From a bacterium (GTDB taxonomy: Bacteria > Hinthialibacterota > Hinthialibacteria > OLB16): DNA of 64,000 nt. Location of the stretch: the NCBI GenBank assembly GCA_022072055.1, contig JAJVIK010000007.1:577442-641441 (forward strand), given 5' to 3'. Below the pieces are notes generated by a model. The model ran no database searches, was not told where the DNA came from, and saw nothing but the letters and a program-made list of their open reading frames with translations. The position numbers and the translations under genes were made by a program. How positions within the stretch are numbered: the stretch's first letter is position 1; every line of letters starts with the position of its first letter. Shown one piece after another: positions 7,361 to 15,268 of the stretch.

Positions 7361-9127
7361 ATGGACCTCCTGCTTTTCCTGCTTGTCTCGTTTGTGATCC
7401 TGTTTGTCGCCTACAAGGTGGTCGGGCAGTGGCTGGTCCGCGTCTTCTCACTCTCTACCGAGGAGACCACCCCCGCGCATGAATTACGCGATGGACTCGA
7501 TTACGAACCCGCGCGGATGAGTTACCTCCTCCCCCAGCACTTCTCCGCCATCGCCGCCGCCGGTCCGATTGTGGGGCCGATCCTCGCCGGGACCTACTTC
7601 GGCTGGGGACCGGCGTGGCTGTGGATTCTGGTCGGTTCGATCCTGATCGGCGGGATCCATGATTTCACCGCCCTGGTTTCAAGCGTCCGGCACCGCGGCC
7701 AGTCGGTCGCGCAATTGGTCCGCGAATACATGAACCCGCGCGCTTACATGCTCTTCCTGATCTTCATTTGGTTCGCGCTGATCTATGTGGTGATCGCGTT
7801 CACCGATGTCACCGCCGGGACCTTTGTGCAGAAAGGCAGCAGCGCCGTGGCCGAAGCCCCCGGACCCGCGGTGGCCACCTCCTCGGTGCTCTATCTGTTG
7901 CTGGCGGTGGCGATGGGGCTGTGTCTGCGCTTCACCAAGCTTGGTCCTCTGCGCGCCAAGCTGATCTTTCTCCCGCTCGTGGGGGTCGCGATTCTGATCG
8001 GACCCTACATCCCCGTCGATCTCGAGAAACTCCTCCCCGCCGATTGGAACGCGCAGCAGGTTTGGGGGTATGTGCTCTTGGCGTACTGCTTTCTCGCGGC
8101 CATGGCCCCGGTGTGGTCGTTGCTCCAACCGCGCGGGGAGCTGGGGGGGTACTTCCTTTATCTGGTGATGTTCTTCGGGGTGCTCGGCATCGGCATCGGC
8201 GCGCTCACCGGGGGGCTGCACATCGAGCAGAGTTTCTTCAAGGGTTGGAACGCCAAGGACTCTTTCGGGGAGGCCGCGCCCCTGCTTCCGATCCTCTTTA
8301 TCACCGTGGCTTGCGGGGCCTGCTCGGGGTTTCACAGCATTGTCGCGAGCGGCACCACCAGCAAGCAGCTGCGCTGCGAGATGGATGCGCGTCCCATCGG
8401 CTATGGCGGGATGCTGCTGGAGGGCTTCTTCGCCTGCATCTCGCTCGCCACCTTGATGATCCTCTCCGACCCGAAAGGCGGTCCGAATCTGATTTACGCG
8501 CAAGGGATCGCCGACTTCGGCAACCGAGTTGTGTCCCCGCTTCTGCCGGAATCGGTCTCGCTCGCGGATGTGCTTTTCAAGTTCGCGCTGCTCTGTTTCG
8601 CCACCTTTGTGTTCGACACCCTGGATGCCTGCACACGTCTGGCGCGCTATGTCCTCATGGAGCTCTTGGGTTGGAAAACGCGCGCCCAGGCGGCGTTCGC
8701 GACACTCCTGTCGTTGGGGATCCCAATCTACGCGGTCTCGCTTCCGCGCATTGAATTCGGGGGGAAAGAGGTGCCGCTTTGGCAGGTGTTCTGGGGGATT
8801 TTCGGGAGCAGCAACCAGCTTCTGGCGGCGCTGACCCTGCTGGGGGTGACCGTCTGGCTGGCGCGTAAGGCCAAGCCTTACTGGTTCACCTTGGGGCCGA
8901 CCCTGTTCATGCTGCTGATGTCGTTGTGGAGTCTGATTCTGACCATCCGTCCTTATGTCGTCCTAAGGAACAGCGGGGCGGAGATTTCCGCGATCCGGCA
9001 TGTGCAGTTTCTGGTGTGTGTCTCGCTGGTGGGGCTTGCGGCGTGGCTGATTGTGGAGGCGATTATCACCTGGCAAACGATGATCCGAGGCGGGGCGCGG
9101 CGGGAGTCGCTGGCCGAGGCGGGGTGA
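7361..9127 (+). CDS. cstA: carbon starvation protein A (CstA), peptide/pyruvate transporter
   Basis: Large polytopic inner-membrane transporter, 588 residues, of the CstA family, which imports peptides or pyruvate during carbon limitation. Diagnostic N-terminal pieces are DGLDYEPARMSYLLPQHFSAIAAAGPIVGPILAG and the following FGWGPAWLWILVGSILIGG. About 14-16 hydrophobic segments follow, plus CGACSGFHSIVASGTTSKQL. A TAGAAT hexamer at 7319-7324 may be its -10 box; no good -35 is evident. It is a single gene whose 3' end meets a DUF433 remnant on the other strand. Confidence 0.96.
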   Translation: MDLLLFLLVSFVILFVAYKVVGQWLVRVFSLSTEETTPAHELRDGLDYEPARMSYLLPQHFSAIAAAGPIVGPILAGTYFGWGPAWLWILVGSILIGGIHDFTALVSSVRHRGQSVAQLVREYMNPRAYMLFLIFIWFALIYVVIAFTDVTAGTFVQKGSSAVAEAPGPAVATSSVLYLLLAVAMGLCLRFTKLGPLRAKLIFLPLVGVAILIGPYIPVDLEKLLPADWNAQQVWGYVLLAYCFLAAMAPVWSLLQPRGELGGYFLYLVMFFGVLGIGIGALTGGLHIEQSFFKGWNAKDSFGEAAPLLPILFITVACGACSGFHSIVASGTTSKQLRCEMDARPIGYGGMLLEGFFACISLATLMILSDPKGGPNLIYAQGIADFGNRVVSPLLPESVSLADVLFKFALLCFATFVFDTLDACTRLARYVLMELLGWKTRAQAAFATLLSLGIPIYAVSLPRIEFGGKEVPLWQVFWGIFGSSNQLLAALTLLGVTVWLARKAKPYWFTLGPTLFMLLMSLWSLILTIRPYVVLRNSGAEISAIRHVQFLVCVSLVGLAAWLIVEAIITWQTMIRGGARRESLAEAG

Positions 9128-9317
9128 CCGCGCCATAGGCAAGGGCGGCCTGGATATAGCTGAGGATAGTCCTCAAGCTCCTCCTGAACCGTCATTCCGC
9201 CGGCCAGGAAGTCCGGATCAAGGATACCCAAATCCGCGTGCCACGGATAACCGGTTTTCCGAAGCAAATCCGGGGATCCGCTGAAATCCGTTCCAGCAAC
9301 TCTTCGCGCGTTTTCAC
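9127..9317 (-). pseudogene. DUF433 (antitoxin-type) gene remnant with two frameshifts
   Basis: On the minus strand a GTG at 9317 opens KTREELLERISADPRICFG followed by KPVIRGTRIWVSLI, the unmistakable DUF433 N-terminus. After that the frame shifts by one base: DFLAGGMTVQEELEDYPQL continues in a second frame. A further small deletion then leads into IQAALAYGA in a third frame, which runs into the cstA stop. Intact DUF433 proteins are about 75 residues and often act as antitoxins to PIN-like toxins. No toxin partner remains beside it, so this is a decayed copy. Confidence 0.8.
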
Positions 9318-9358
9318 GTCAATATTCCACTCAAATTCCCACCCGCATGAAGACGCCT

Positions 9359-10750
9359 CTACACCATCCCCGCCTTGAGCGCCTCGCAGCGTTCGCGCAA
9401 TTTCGCCAACATGTCCTTGTGCGCGGGGTCTTGCGCCAGGTTGTTCTCCTCGAATGGGTCCTTGGAGAGGTCGTACAACTCCTCAAACATCGGGTCGGTT
9501 TCGACATAACGGATATACTTATGAGTCTGGGACCGGACCCCCTCGCATTTGGGAATCTTCGGATGCTGGAACAGATGCTCATAAAACCATTCCGTGCGCC
9601 ATTCGGGGGTCTTGCCTTCAAGGAAGGGGCGGAAGCTTTTACCCGCCATGGGACCGTTGGCTGAAACACCCGCGAGATCGAGCAGGGTCGGTGCGATATC
9701 GATGTTCAAGGTCATCGGCACGAGGCGAAGACCGCGAAGGTCCTGAGGGAGTCGCGGATCATAGACAACGAGCGGAGTGCGAATCGATTCCTCATACATC
9801 AGCCACTTCCCCTCGAAGCCGCGCTCGCCCAGGAAGTAACCGTTGTCGCCGGTGAACACAATCACGGTGTTGTCGGAGAGACCTCGCTCCTCCAGCGCCT
9901 TGAGCATCACTCCGATGGCGCGGTCCACTCCGGTGATGAGGCGGAAATAATCGCGCGTGGTCTCCTCCGCATCCTTGAACCACGCCAAGCGTCGCACACG
10001 CCCCTCCGATTCCCGAATGAACTCCGGGAGCCTGGCCCGATGCAACTCATCGCCGGTTTTCGGCTGGGGGATGGGAATTCCCTTGTAAAGGTCCGCATCC
10101 TCGGGGTCGGGCGGGAAGGGGCGGTCCCGGTATTCGGGTTGCGAGTGCGGCGCCTTGAAACTCACCGAGAGGCAGAAGGGTTGATCGGATGTGCAGCCCT
10201 CGAAGAACCGAACCGCCTGTTCACCCATGCGCCGGGTCAGGTGAGTCCCCTTGCCGAGCTCCCCCTCGAAATAAGAACCCTGTCCGGGAAAACCTTCCCA
10301 GAAATCGAAATCCTCGACCGGCATCTTGTTGCCCACCCCGAACTTTCCGATGAAGCCGGTGCGGTATCCCGCCGCGCGCAGCAGCATCGGGTAGGAGTTC
10401 CTCCAAACCTCTTCTGGAAGTTCCTTGTCGAAACGATGCAGGTCCATCGGGCCGCCATAACGCCCGGAGAAGATCGAGGCGCGGCTGGTGCAGCAGATCG
10501 CGGTGGTGACAAAGTTGTTCCTGAAAAGGACTCCATCCAGCGCGAGACGGTCGATGTTGGGGGTTTGCAGAAAGGGGCGCCCCATGCAGCCGAGGGCATC
10601 CGCGCGGTGGTCATCGGTGAGGAGAAAGAGGATGTTGGGTCGTTTGCCTTCCCCGCCGGAGGCGCGCCTTGGGAGCGACAATCCGGCAAGTCCGAGCGCG
10701 CCGGCCGCCGCGCCGGTCTTCAGGAAGTCTCGTCGAGAGTGTCCAGGCAT
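9359..10750 (-). CDS. Tat-exported type I sulfatase
   Basis: Formylglycine-dependent sulfatase, 463 residues, hydrolysing sulfate esters outside the cytoplasm. The start at 10750 follows a GAGGAGG site and gives a twin-arginine signal (SRRDFLKTGAAAGALGLAG). The metal-binding pair is Asp46-Asp47 in LLTDDHRADALG. The maturation motif C-x-S-R is Cys87-Thr-Ser-Arg90, and downstream elements HxxK/GDNG (VFTGDNGYFLGERG) complete the active site. No maturase is in the window. Such enzymes in PVC-like bacteria usually act on sulfated polysaccharides; the substrate here is unknown. An in-frame extension to 10882 is repeat-derived. Confidence 0.93.
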   Translation of the reverse strand: MPGHSRRDFLKTGAAAGALGLAGLSLPRRASGGEGKRPNILFLLTDDHRADALGCMGRPFLQTPNIDRLALDGVLFRNNFVTTAICCTSRASIFSGRYGGPMDLHRFDKELPEEVWRNSYPMLLRAAGYRTGFIGKFGVGNKMPVEDFDFWEGFPGQGSYFEGELGKGTHLTRRMGEQAVRFFEGCTSDQPFCLSVSFKAPHSQPEYRDRPFPPDPEDADLYKGIPIPQPKTGDELHRARLPEFIRESEGRVRRLAWFKDAEETTRDYFRLITGVDRAIGVMLKALEERGLSDNTVIVFTGDNGYFLGERGFEGKWLMYEESIRTPLVVYDPRLPQDLRGLRLVPMTLNIDIAPTLLDLAGVSANGPMAGKSFRPFLEGKTPEWRTEWFYEHLFQHPKIPKCEGVRSQTHKYIRYVETDPMFEELYDLSKDPFEENNLAQDPAHKDMLAKLRERCEALKAGMV

Positions 10751-10766
10751 CTTTGCCTCCTCGTGG

Positions 10767-10837
10767 ATTCCCGCTTGCGCGGGAATGACAACTTCATGGA
10801 CGCCACAGTACTTCCGTCCTTCCCGCGGAGGCGGGAA
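10767..10837. repeat. pair of palindromic dispersed repeats
   Basis: Two hairpins lie between the sulfatase and cbiO. One has 8-bp arms ATTCCCGC/GCGGGAAT at 10767-10786 with a TTGC loop. The other has 7-bp arms TTCCCGC/GCGGGAA at 10820-10837 with a GGAG loop. The outer sequences GTCATTCCCGC-like ends are a common dispersed bacterial repeat type. The hairpins may also stop transcription. Confidence 0.7.
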
Positions 10838-10865
10838 TCCAGATCCGCTCTTCGGAAAGATCGTG

Positions 10866-11627
10866 TCAACCAGCCGCGCCATTTCCCTTCAAGAGATACG
10901 GCAGCCACTCCGGTTGAACAAGCCCGCACGACTCAAGCAACTCCTTGTCCGCGAGGATTTTGTCCGCCGGGCCGGAGGCCGCCACTCGCCCACGATTCAT
11001 CAGGGCCACATGGGAGCAGACCCGCAGGACCAGTTCGTAATCGTGCGTGGCGATCAGCATGGTGAGCGGCATGTTCTCCAAGAGCTGGAGGATCTCAACC
11101 CTCCCGCGCGGATCGAGGTCATTGGTCGGTTCATCGAAGAGCAGCAGCTCCGGCTCCATCGACAGCACCGAGGCGACCGCCACCTTGCGCTTTTCGCCGC
11201 CGGAAAGGTGCTGCGGAACACGCTTCTCGTAACCTTCGAGTCCCGCGCTCCGGAGCGCGGCGTCGGCGCGCGCGCGCGCCACTTCCGGGGGAAGATCATG
11301 GTTGAGCGGCCCGAAGAGGACCTCCTCCAGCACGGTGGTGCAGAACAGCTGGTCATCCGGGTTCTGAAACAGGAAGCCCACTCGCTTGCGGATCTCCACC
11401 ATCTCCCTCGGGTTGGAAAGCGCGCTGCCGAGGACCTCAATCGCGCCGCTCGCGGGGCGAAGGAGCCCATCCGCGAGCAGGAGCAGGGTGGTCTTCCCGG
11501 CCCCGTTCGGACCGATCAGCGCCCACTTCTCCCTTTCGCGCACCACCAGGTCGCAACCCTCCAGGCTGTGAGTGCCGTCCGGATAGGCGAACGAGAGCTT
11601 CGAAGCGCGCAGGTCTACCCGAGCCAC
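10866..11627 (-). CDS. cbiO: energy-coupling factor ABC transporter ATPase (CbiO/NikO)
   Basis: ATP-binding subunit of a cobalt/nickel ECF importer, 253 residues. Walker A is GPNGAGKTT with Lys45, the ABC signature is HLSGGEKRK, Walker B is LLLFDEPTNDLD, and the switch histidine lies in LIATHD. It overlaps the 3' end of cbiQ by 13 bases and is the last gene of a fully overlapping four-gene operon. The cytoplasmic domain powers the CbiQ/CbiM membrane unit. Confidence 0.95.
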   Translation of the reverse strand: MARVDLRASKLSFAYPDGTHSLEGCDLVVREREKWALIGPNGAGKTTLLLLADGLLRPASGAIEVLGSALSNPREMVEIRKRVGFLFQNPDDQLFCTTVLEEVLFGPLNHDLPPEVARARADAALRSAGLEGYEKRVPQHLSGGEKRKVAVASVLSMEPELLLFDEPTNDLDPRGRVEILQLLENMPLTMLIATHDYELVLRVCSHVALMNRGRVAASGPADKILADKELLESCGLVQPEWLPYLLKGNGAAG

Positions 11628-12376
11628 AAGCGGTCTCCGATCACGAGCAGCGTTGAAAGGGCCGCGAGTAGGACCAGCTTGCCCCAGTCCGACAGCTCGC
11701 GCTTGGGGGTTTCCAAAGTTCGGATCCGCCCATCATAACCCCGCGATTTCATGGCCGCGAGAACACGCTCCGCCTGTTCGTAACTGGTCACCAGGAGCAT
11801 GCCCACCTGCGAGCCATAGACTCGGAACGAGCGCGCATCAACCCCCGGAGAGAAGCCCCGCGCGGCGAGCGCGAGACGCATGCGGTGGAACTGATCAAAG
11901 TACACGAACAGGTATCGATAGGTGAAAAGCACAAGTTGCACCAGAACATCCGGTACACCGAGCGCGGAGAGCGCCCTGAGGGAAACATGCAGGGGCGCTG
12001 TTCCCCACATCGGGAAGATCGCAACGGCAATCGCCATGGCCCGCAGGCTGATCACTCCGGCGAGGACAAGGCCCTCTTTCGACCAACCGACGACAATCGG
12101 GGTGTCACCCCCCAGAGTTACCCGAAGCGGCAGGAGCAGGTACAACGGCAGGAGCAGGAAGAAGATCCATTTCACCCGCGAAGCGACCTGTGTGAGCGAG
12201 AAGCCCGCCGCGCGCGCCAGCAGAATGGAGGCGGCCATTCCCATCAAAATGGCATGAACATGTAGCAGCGCGGCCAGCGCGAGAATGAAGAGGCCGAATC
12301 CGACCATCTTCAGGGCAGGGTCCCAGCGATGGACCGGGGATTCGAGGGTGGAATGGGACTCAAGACGAATGTCCAT
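11615..12376 (-). CDS. cbiQ: cobalt/nickel ECF transporter transmembrane component CbiQ
   Basis: T-component of the metal ECF importer, 253 residues, with five to six hydrophobic helices. The family coupling motif appears as LALAARGFSPG and later AMKSRGYDG: two A-R-G/S-R-G cytoplasmic helices that contact CbiO. The ATG at 12376 overlaps the previous gene by 17 bases; longer in-frame starts read through that gene in another frame and were discarded. Neighbours cbiM and cbiO confirm the role. Confidence 0.93.
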   Translation of the reverse strand: MDIRLESHSTLESPVHRWDPALKMVGFGLFILALAALLHVHAILMGMAASILLARAAGFSLTQVASRVKWIFFLLLPLYLLLPLRVTLGGDTPIVVGWSKEGLVLAGVISLRAMAIAVAIFPMWGTAPLHVSLRALSALGVPDVLVQLVLFTYRYLFVYFDQFHRMRLALAARGFSPGVDARSFRVYGSQVGMLLVTSYEQAERVLAAMKSRGYDGRIRTLETPKRELSDWGKLVLLAALSTLLVIGDRLWLG

Positions 12377-12890
12377 GAGCGCCCCTCTTCTGTTCACGGC
12401 GATTGAGCCAATACGCGCCCAGTCCGGTGAGACCAAGCAGGTAACCCAGTCCCGACCCGATCTTCCCCCAATCCAGCGGCACGGCGGCGCGCGCGGGCTT
12501 CCCATCTTCAATCGCCCCTTTGGAGAGAGAAGAAGATCGCGCATCGATTCGACCCGACTCGAGGGCCTTGAGAATTCGCTCGCGGGTGATCCGGTAAACC
12601 AAACGATGCCCCAAACTGTCCCTGACCACCAACCGTTCCTCCTTCTCCAGGTTGGGGACAATGTGGACACAACCCGAGGCGGAGGTTGTTCCGGACAGGA
12701 CCAGGGCACCCGAGGCATCCAGAATCTGGAAGGGGAGGTTGGCCATCGGACTTCCATCGTTGTAGCTCGCCTCCAGGCGCAGCTCGATTCCCTCCACCAC
12801 CATCCTCGCGCCCGCTCCATGGCCCTCGGCCCGGAGGGGGACCAGACACACGGGAACCAGGATCAGGAGCCGGCCGATTCGAGGGGACAT
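12360..12890 (-). CDS. NikL/CbiL-like accessory membrane protein of metal ECF importer
   Basis: 176 residues with an N-terminal signal segment (RLLILVPVCLVPLRA), an extracytoplasmic beta domain beginning HGAGARMVVEGIELRLEASY, and one C-terminal transmembrane helix (SGLGYLLGLTGLGAYWL). This layout, between the M and Q genes, matches the NikL/CbiL-type accessory components whose histidine-bearing domain aids metal capture. Sequence identity in this class is low, so the call rests on topology and operon position. It overlaps cbiM by 28 bases and cbiQ by 17. Confidence 0.78.
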   Translation of the reverse strand: MSPRIGRLLILVPVCLVPLRAEGHGAGARMVVEGIELRLEASYNDGSPMANLPFQILDASGALVLSGTTSASGCVHIVPNLEKEERLVVRDSLGHRLVYRITRERILKALESGRIDARSSSLSKGAIEDGKPARAAVPLDWGKIGSGLGYLLGLTGLGAYWLNRREQKRGAHGHSS

Positions 12891-13483
12891 CCGAGCATCT
12901 CCGGTTTGACCTTCTGGAGGAACGAAACCACCGAGGCCGCCACCGCCGCCTCAATCGCCATGATCGGAACATGGGCAATCAGTAAAGCCGCCGCCACTTC
13001 GCGAAAGGATTCCCCTCCGGACAGCAGCGCGAGCGCGGCCAGGATCGCGGAAAGAGCCACCGCGAAAGCGGTGAGCAGGGCCGCGAGTCCGGCACGGAAG
13101 CGCGCCGACTTTTCGCGCGCCAGCCCCTGATAGGCCCAACCGACCAAGCACGCCGGAATCCCCATCAGGCAGGCGTTGACCCCGAGACTCGCCACTCCTC
13201 CATGGCCGAACTGAAGCGCCTGAAGGGCCAGGCCCAAGCTGATCGCGATGAAGGCTCGGCCCCCCAAGATGATTCCGACCAACCCATGCAGGAGGAAGTG
13301 AACGCTCACCGGGCCGAGTGGAATCGGCAGGAGCGAGGCCACAAAGAAGGCGGCGCTCATCACCCCGATGCGCGGCATGTCCTCCGCGGCAAGGTTCCGC
13401 GCGCTCGCGGCGATCCACGCGCCGGAGATCGCAAAACCACCGACCAATGTCGGGATCGGCAAGACTCCATCGGCAAGGTGCAT
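12863..13483 (-). CDS. cbiM: cobalt/nickel ECF transporter substrate-binding subunit CbiM/NikM
   Basis: Integral-membrane substrate-capture protein, 206 residues. The start was placed at 13483 because the family requires Met-His at its extreme N-terminus (MHLADGVLP), where the amino group and His2 bind the metal. The longer frame to 13537 adds a basic non-conserved stretch. Further family elements are PIPLGPVSVHFLLHGLVGIILG and ALQFGHGGVASLGVN. About seven hydrophobic segments are visible. First gene of the M-L-Q-O operon; nickel versus cobalt cannot be told. Confidence 0.94.
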   Translation of the reverse strand: MHLADGVLPIPTLVGGFAISGAWIAASARNLAAEDMPRIGVMSAAFFVASLLPIPLGPVSVHFLLHGLVGIILGGRAFIAISLGLALQALQFGHGGVASLGVNACLMGIPACLVGWAYQGLAREKSARFRAGLAALLTAFAVALSAILAALALLSGGESFREVAAALLIAHVPIMAIEAAVAASVVSFLQKVKPEMLGCPLESAGS

Positions 13484-13542
13484 GAATGGGACTCTCGGCG
13501 CCGTGCGGCATCGAACGATGCGCGTGAGGCGCGGCAAGTCAT

Positions 13543-13548
13543 ATTCTA
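13543..13548 (-). promoter_or_regulatory. possible -10 element of the cbiM operon
   Basis: Read on the minus strand this is TAGAAT, 5 of 6 matches to the consensus -10, 60 bases before the cbiM start. The -35 position holds only a weak TTACAT 17 bases upstream. The region 13484-13595 shows no cobalamin-riboswitch-sized leader. Confidence 0.3.
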
Positions 13549-13595
13549 TGGGAAAAGGTATGAGTATGTAAGCTCGGGTCCGGTTGGCCCCTCAC

Positions 13596-14588
13596 TCATT
13601 TCGACCCCTCTCGACTCAAGCCGAAATCGAGCCCCGGCAGCCACACCAAGGTATGCACATGATTGGCGTTGTTCTGGCGGTTCGAGAATTGAATGTCGAT
13701 TCCTTTTCCGCAGATCCGGTAGTAGCAGTTCTGCCCCCGCTCCATCCCGCCAAGCCATTGAAAGACCAGCTCCGGTTCCGCGAGGATCGAGTCGAGGTCG
13801 CGCCCCAGCGATGCAAAAGCCTCCCCTCGAAAACAGTCGAGGTAGGTCTCGAGCAGCTTCTTGAAGAGTTCGCGGCGGGATGAATCCAGATCGGCAATCC
13901 GAAGGCCCGCCCCAAGCGGGGACCGGATGGCGGCCTGTTCGGCGCCTTCGACCTCAATCGGATCGCCGGGGACTCGCGCTTTCTCACGGTCCTCCTTGCC
14001 GAGCGCGGCCAGGAATTCGTAGGCGACATCCTCCTCCAGAGGCAGATTCCGAAACCCCATCCACTCCCCCTCCAAAACCTTCGCGGGGTTCGCGCCGAGG
14101 AACAGGGGGGTCATCGAAATCGGCTTCTCGCCCTCCAGGGTCACATTGAGGGAGAGGTGGTGGCCTTCAAAGCGGAACCCCCAACGCTTATCGGGGGCCG
14201 GTTCACCCCAGAAGACCAGGTAGTACCTCCCCGGGTCTCGCGTGGGGGACTGCTCCTTGTCGAGCAGCACCTGCTCCAGGCGAATCACCCCCTTGGCCTG
14301 CTCGATCCCCGCGGGAGAGAGACAGGTTTCGAGGAGTTTCCAGAGCAGCTCCTTTTGCTCCTCGTCCATCCGCTCAATCGGAATCCCCTCACGCTCCTTG
14401 GGGAAGAAATGCCACTTGGTGCGAGCGGGGGAATCAAAGGGAAGCAGGGCCATGAACTTCCGGTCGGGGGACATCTTGGCGAGCAGCGCCTTCGCGGCCG
14501 CTAGGGTCGATTCGGCGAAGGCGGGGAATGGACTTGGAATCGAGACGAGAACCGAAAGAAAAACGATCGAGAATACGCGCTTCAGCAT
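13596..14588 (-). CDS. secreted DUF3500 family protein
   Basis: 330 residues with a signal peptide (LKRVFSIVFLSVLVSIPSPFPAFA). The start at 14588 has a GAGG site 6 bases upstream; an in-frame extension to 14675 was rejected. The body shows the DUF3500 pattern: ARTKWHFFPKEREGIPIERM, GRYYLVFWGEPAPDKRWGFRFEGHHLSLN, and near the end NHVHTLVWLPGLDFG. The conserved histidines (EGHHLS, NHVHTL) may bind metal, which is inference. Function is unknown; the protein is probably periplasmic. It sits alone between the metal importer and the ATPase/DUF4276 pair. Confidence 0.85.
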   Translation of the reverse strand: MLKRVFSIVFLSVLVSIPSPFPAFAESTLAAAKALLAKMSPDRKFMALLPFDSPARTKWHFFPKEREGIPIERMDEEQKELLWKLLETCLSPAGIEQAKGVIRLEQVLLDKEQSPTRDPGRYYLVFWGEPAPDKRWGFRFEGHHLSLNVTLEGEKPISMTPLFLGANPAKVLEGEWMGFRNLPLEEDVAYEFLAALGKEDREKARVPGDPIEVEGAEQAAIRSPLGAGLRIADLDSSRRELFKKLLETYLDCFRGEAFASLGRDLDSILAEPELVFQWLGGMERGQNCYYRICGKGIDIQFSNRQNNANHVHTLVWLPGLDFGLSREGSK

Positions 14589-14653
14589 GGAATACCTCAT
14601 CCTCCGAAGATTCCCCACGACCTTTGCCAATGGGAAGACAAAAGTATCCGCAT

Positions 14654-15268
14654 TCACAGTGTCTGCCCACCACAAAGTCGCAGAATTGTGTTGAGAAACT
14701 CCCTCAGTTGGAGACAGCGCTGGGCGGAAACGCCAAGATCTCGACCCCTAAGAACCCTGGCCGCGTCTCGCTCCTTCACGTAACCTCTCCCCGTTGAGCC
14801 TCTTCGAAACAGGTCCCCGATTCGCCTTGAGGGTGGGTTCAAATGATTTACCATCTCGGGATCGGGCCCCGGCTCCGCCAGATTATGCCCGGCAAGGTGA
14901 CGAAGGTCATCCCAGAACGGCAGTAGCCAAGCCTCAAACTCAAACTGCGCCGCGTGGGGATGGAAGCGAGGTTCCTCCCCCACCCAAAGTCTCAACTGTC
15001 GCTTAGCATCCTCCGCGTCCCTGAACTCTGGGGGCACGCTACCGGTGTAAACGTCAGTCAACGCGATTACCGCATCCGCGGGAAATTTCCTATCGTCCAA
15101 GTGCCTTCGCACGTCCCCCTTGAGCTGATCGCCGCGAGGGATTCGCCCATGGAAGGGCTTAGGGTCCAACTTTGGCATCCTTCCCTGAAGGCGGGGCTCG
15201 AGGAACCGCCGGAGAGCGGCCATCAGGACCCGCTCGGTTTTCCCTTCCACCATGATGACAATCTTCAC
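14654..15268 (-). CDS. DUF4276 family protein (TOPRIM-like), partner of AAA ATPase
   Basis: 204 residues. The start MKIVIMVEGKTERVLMAALRR carries the E-G-x-T-E motif of DUF4276/OLD-type TOPRIM folds. VIALTDVYTG supplies an acidic D-x-Y variant of the DxD strand, and FEFEAWLLPFWDDL matches the family's E-F-E-A-W-L-x motif. It overlaps the ATPase gene by ATGA (15265-15268). In OLD, Gabija and PARIS systems an ATPase acts with a TOPRIM effector. By analogy this protein may be the nuclease-like effector, which is inference. Confidence 0.82.
   Translation of the reverse strand: MKIVIMVEGKTERVLMAALRRFLEPRLQGRMPKLDPKPFHGRIPRGDQLKGDVRRHLDDRKFPADAVIALTDVYTGSVPPEFRDAEDAKRQLRLWVGEEPRFHPHAAQFEFEAWLLPFWDDLRHLAGHNLAEPGPDPEMVNHLNPPSRRIGDLFRRGSTGRGYVKERDAARVLRGRDLGVSAQRCLQLREFLNTILRLCGGQTL

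Noticed and set aside
13484-13595. Cobalamin riboswitch or NikR operator before cbiM
   Set aside because: Only 112 bases are available, no riboswitch core was recognised, and only one GTATGA-like half-site is present without its inverted partner.
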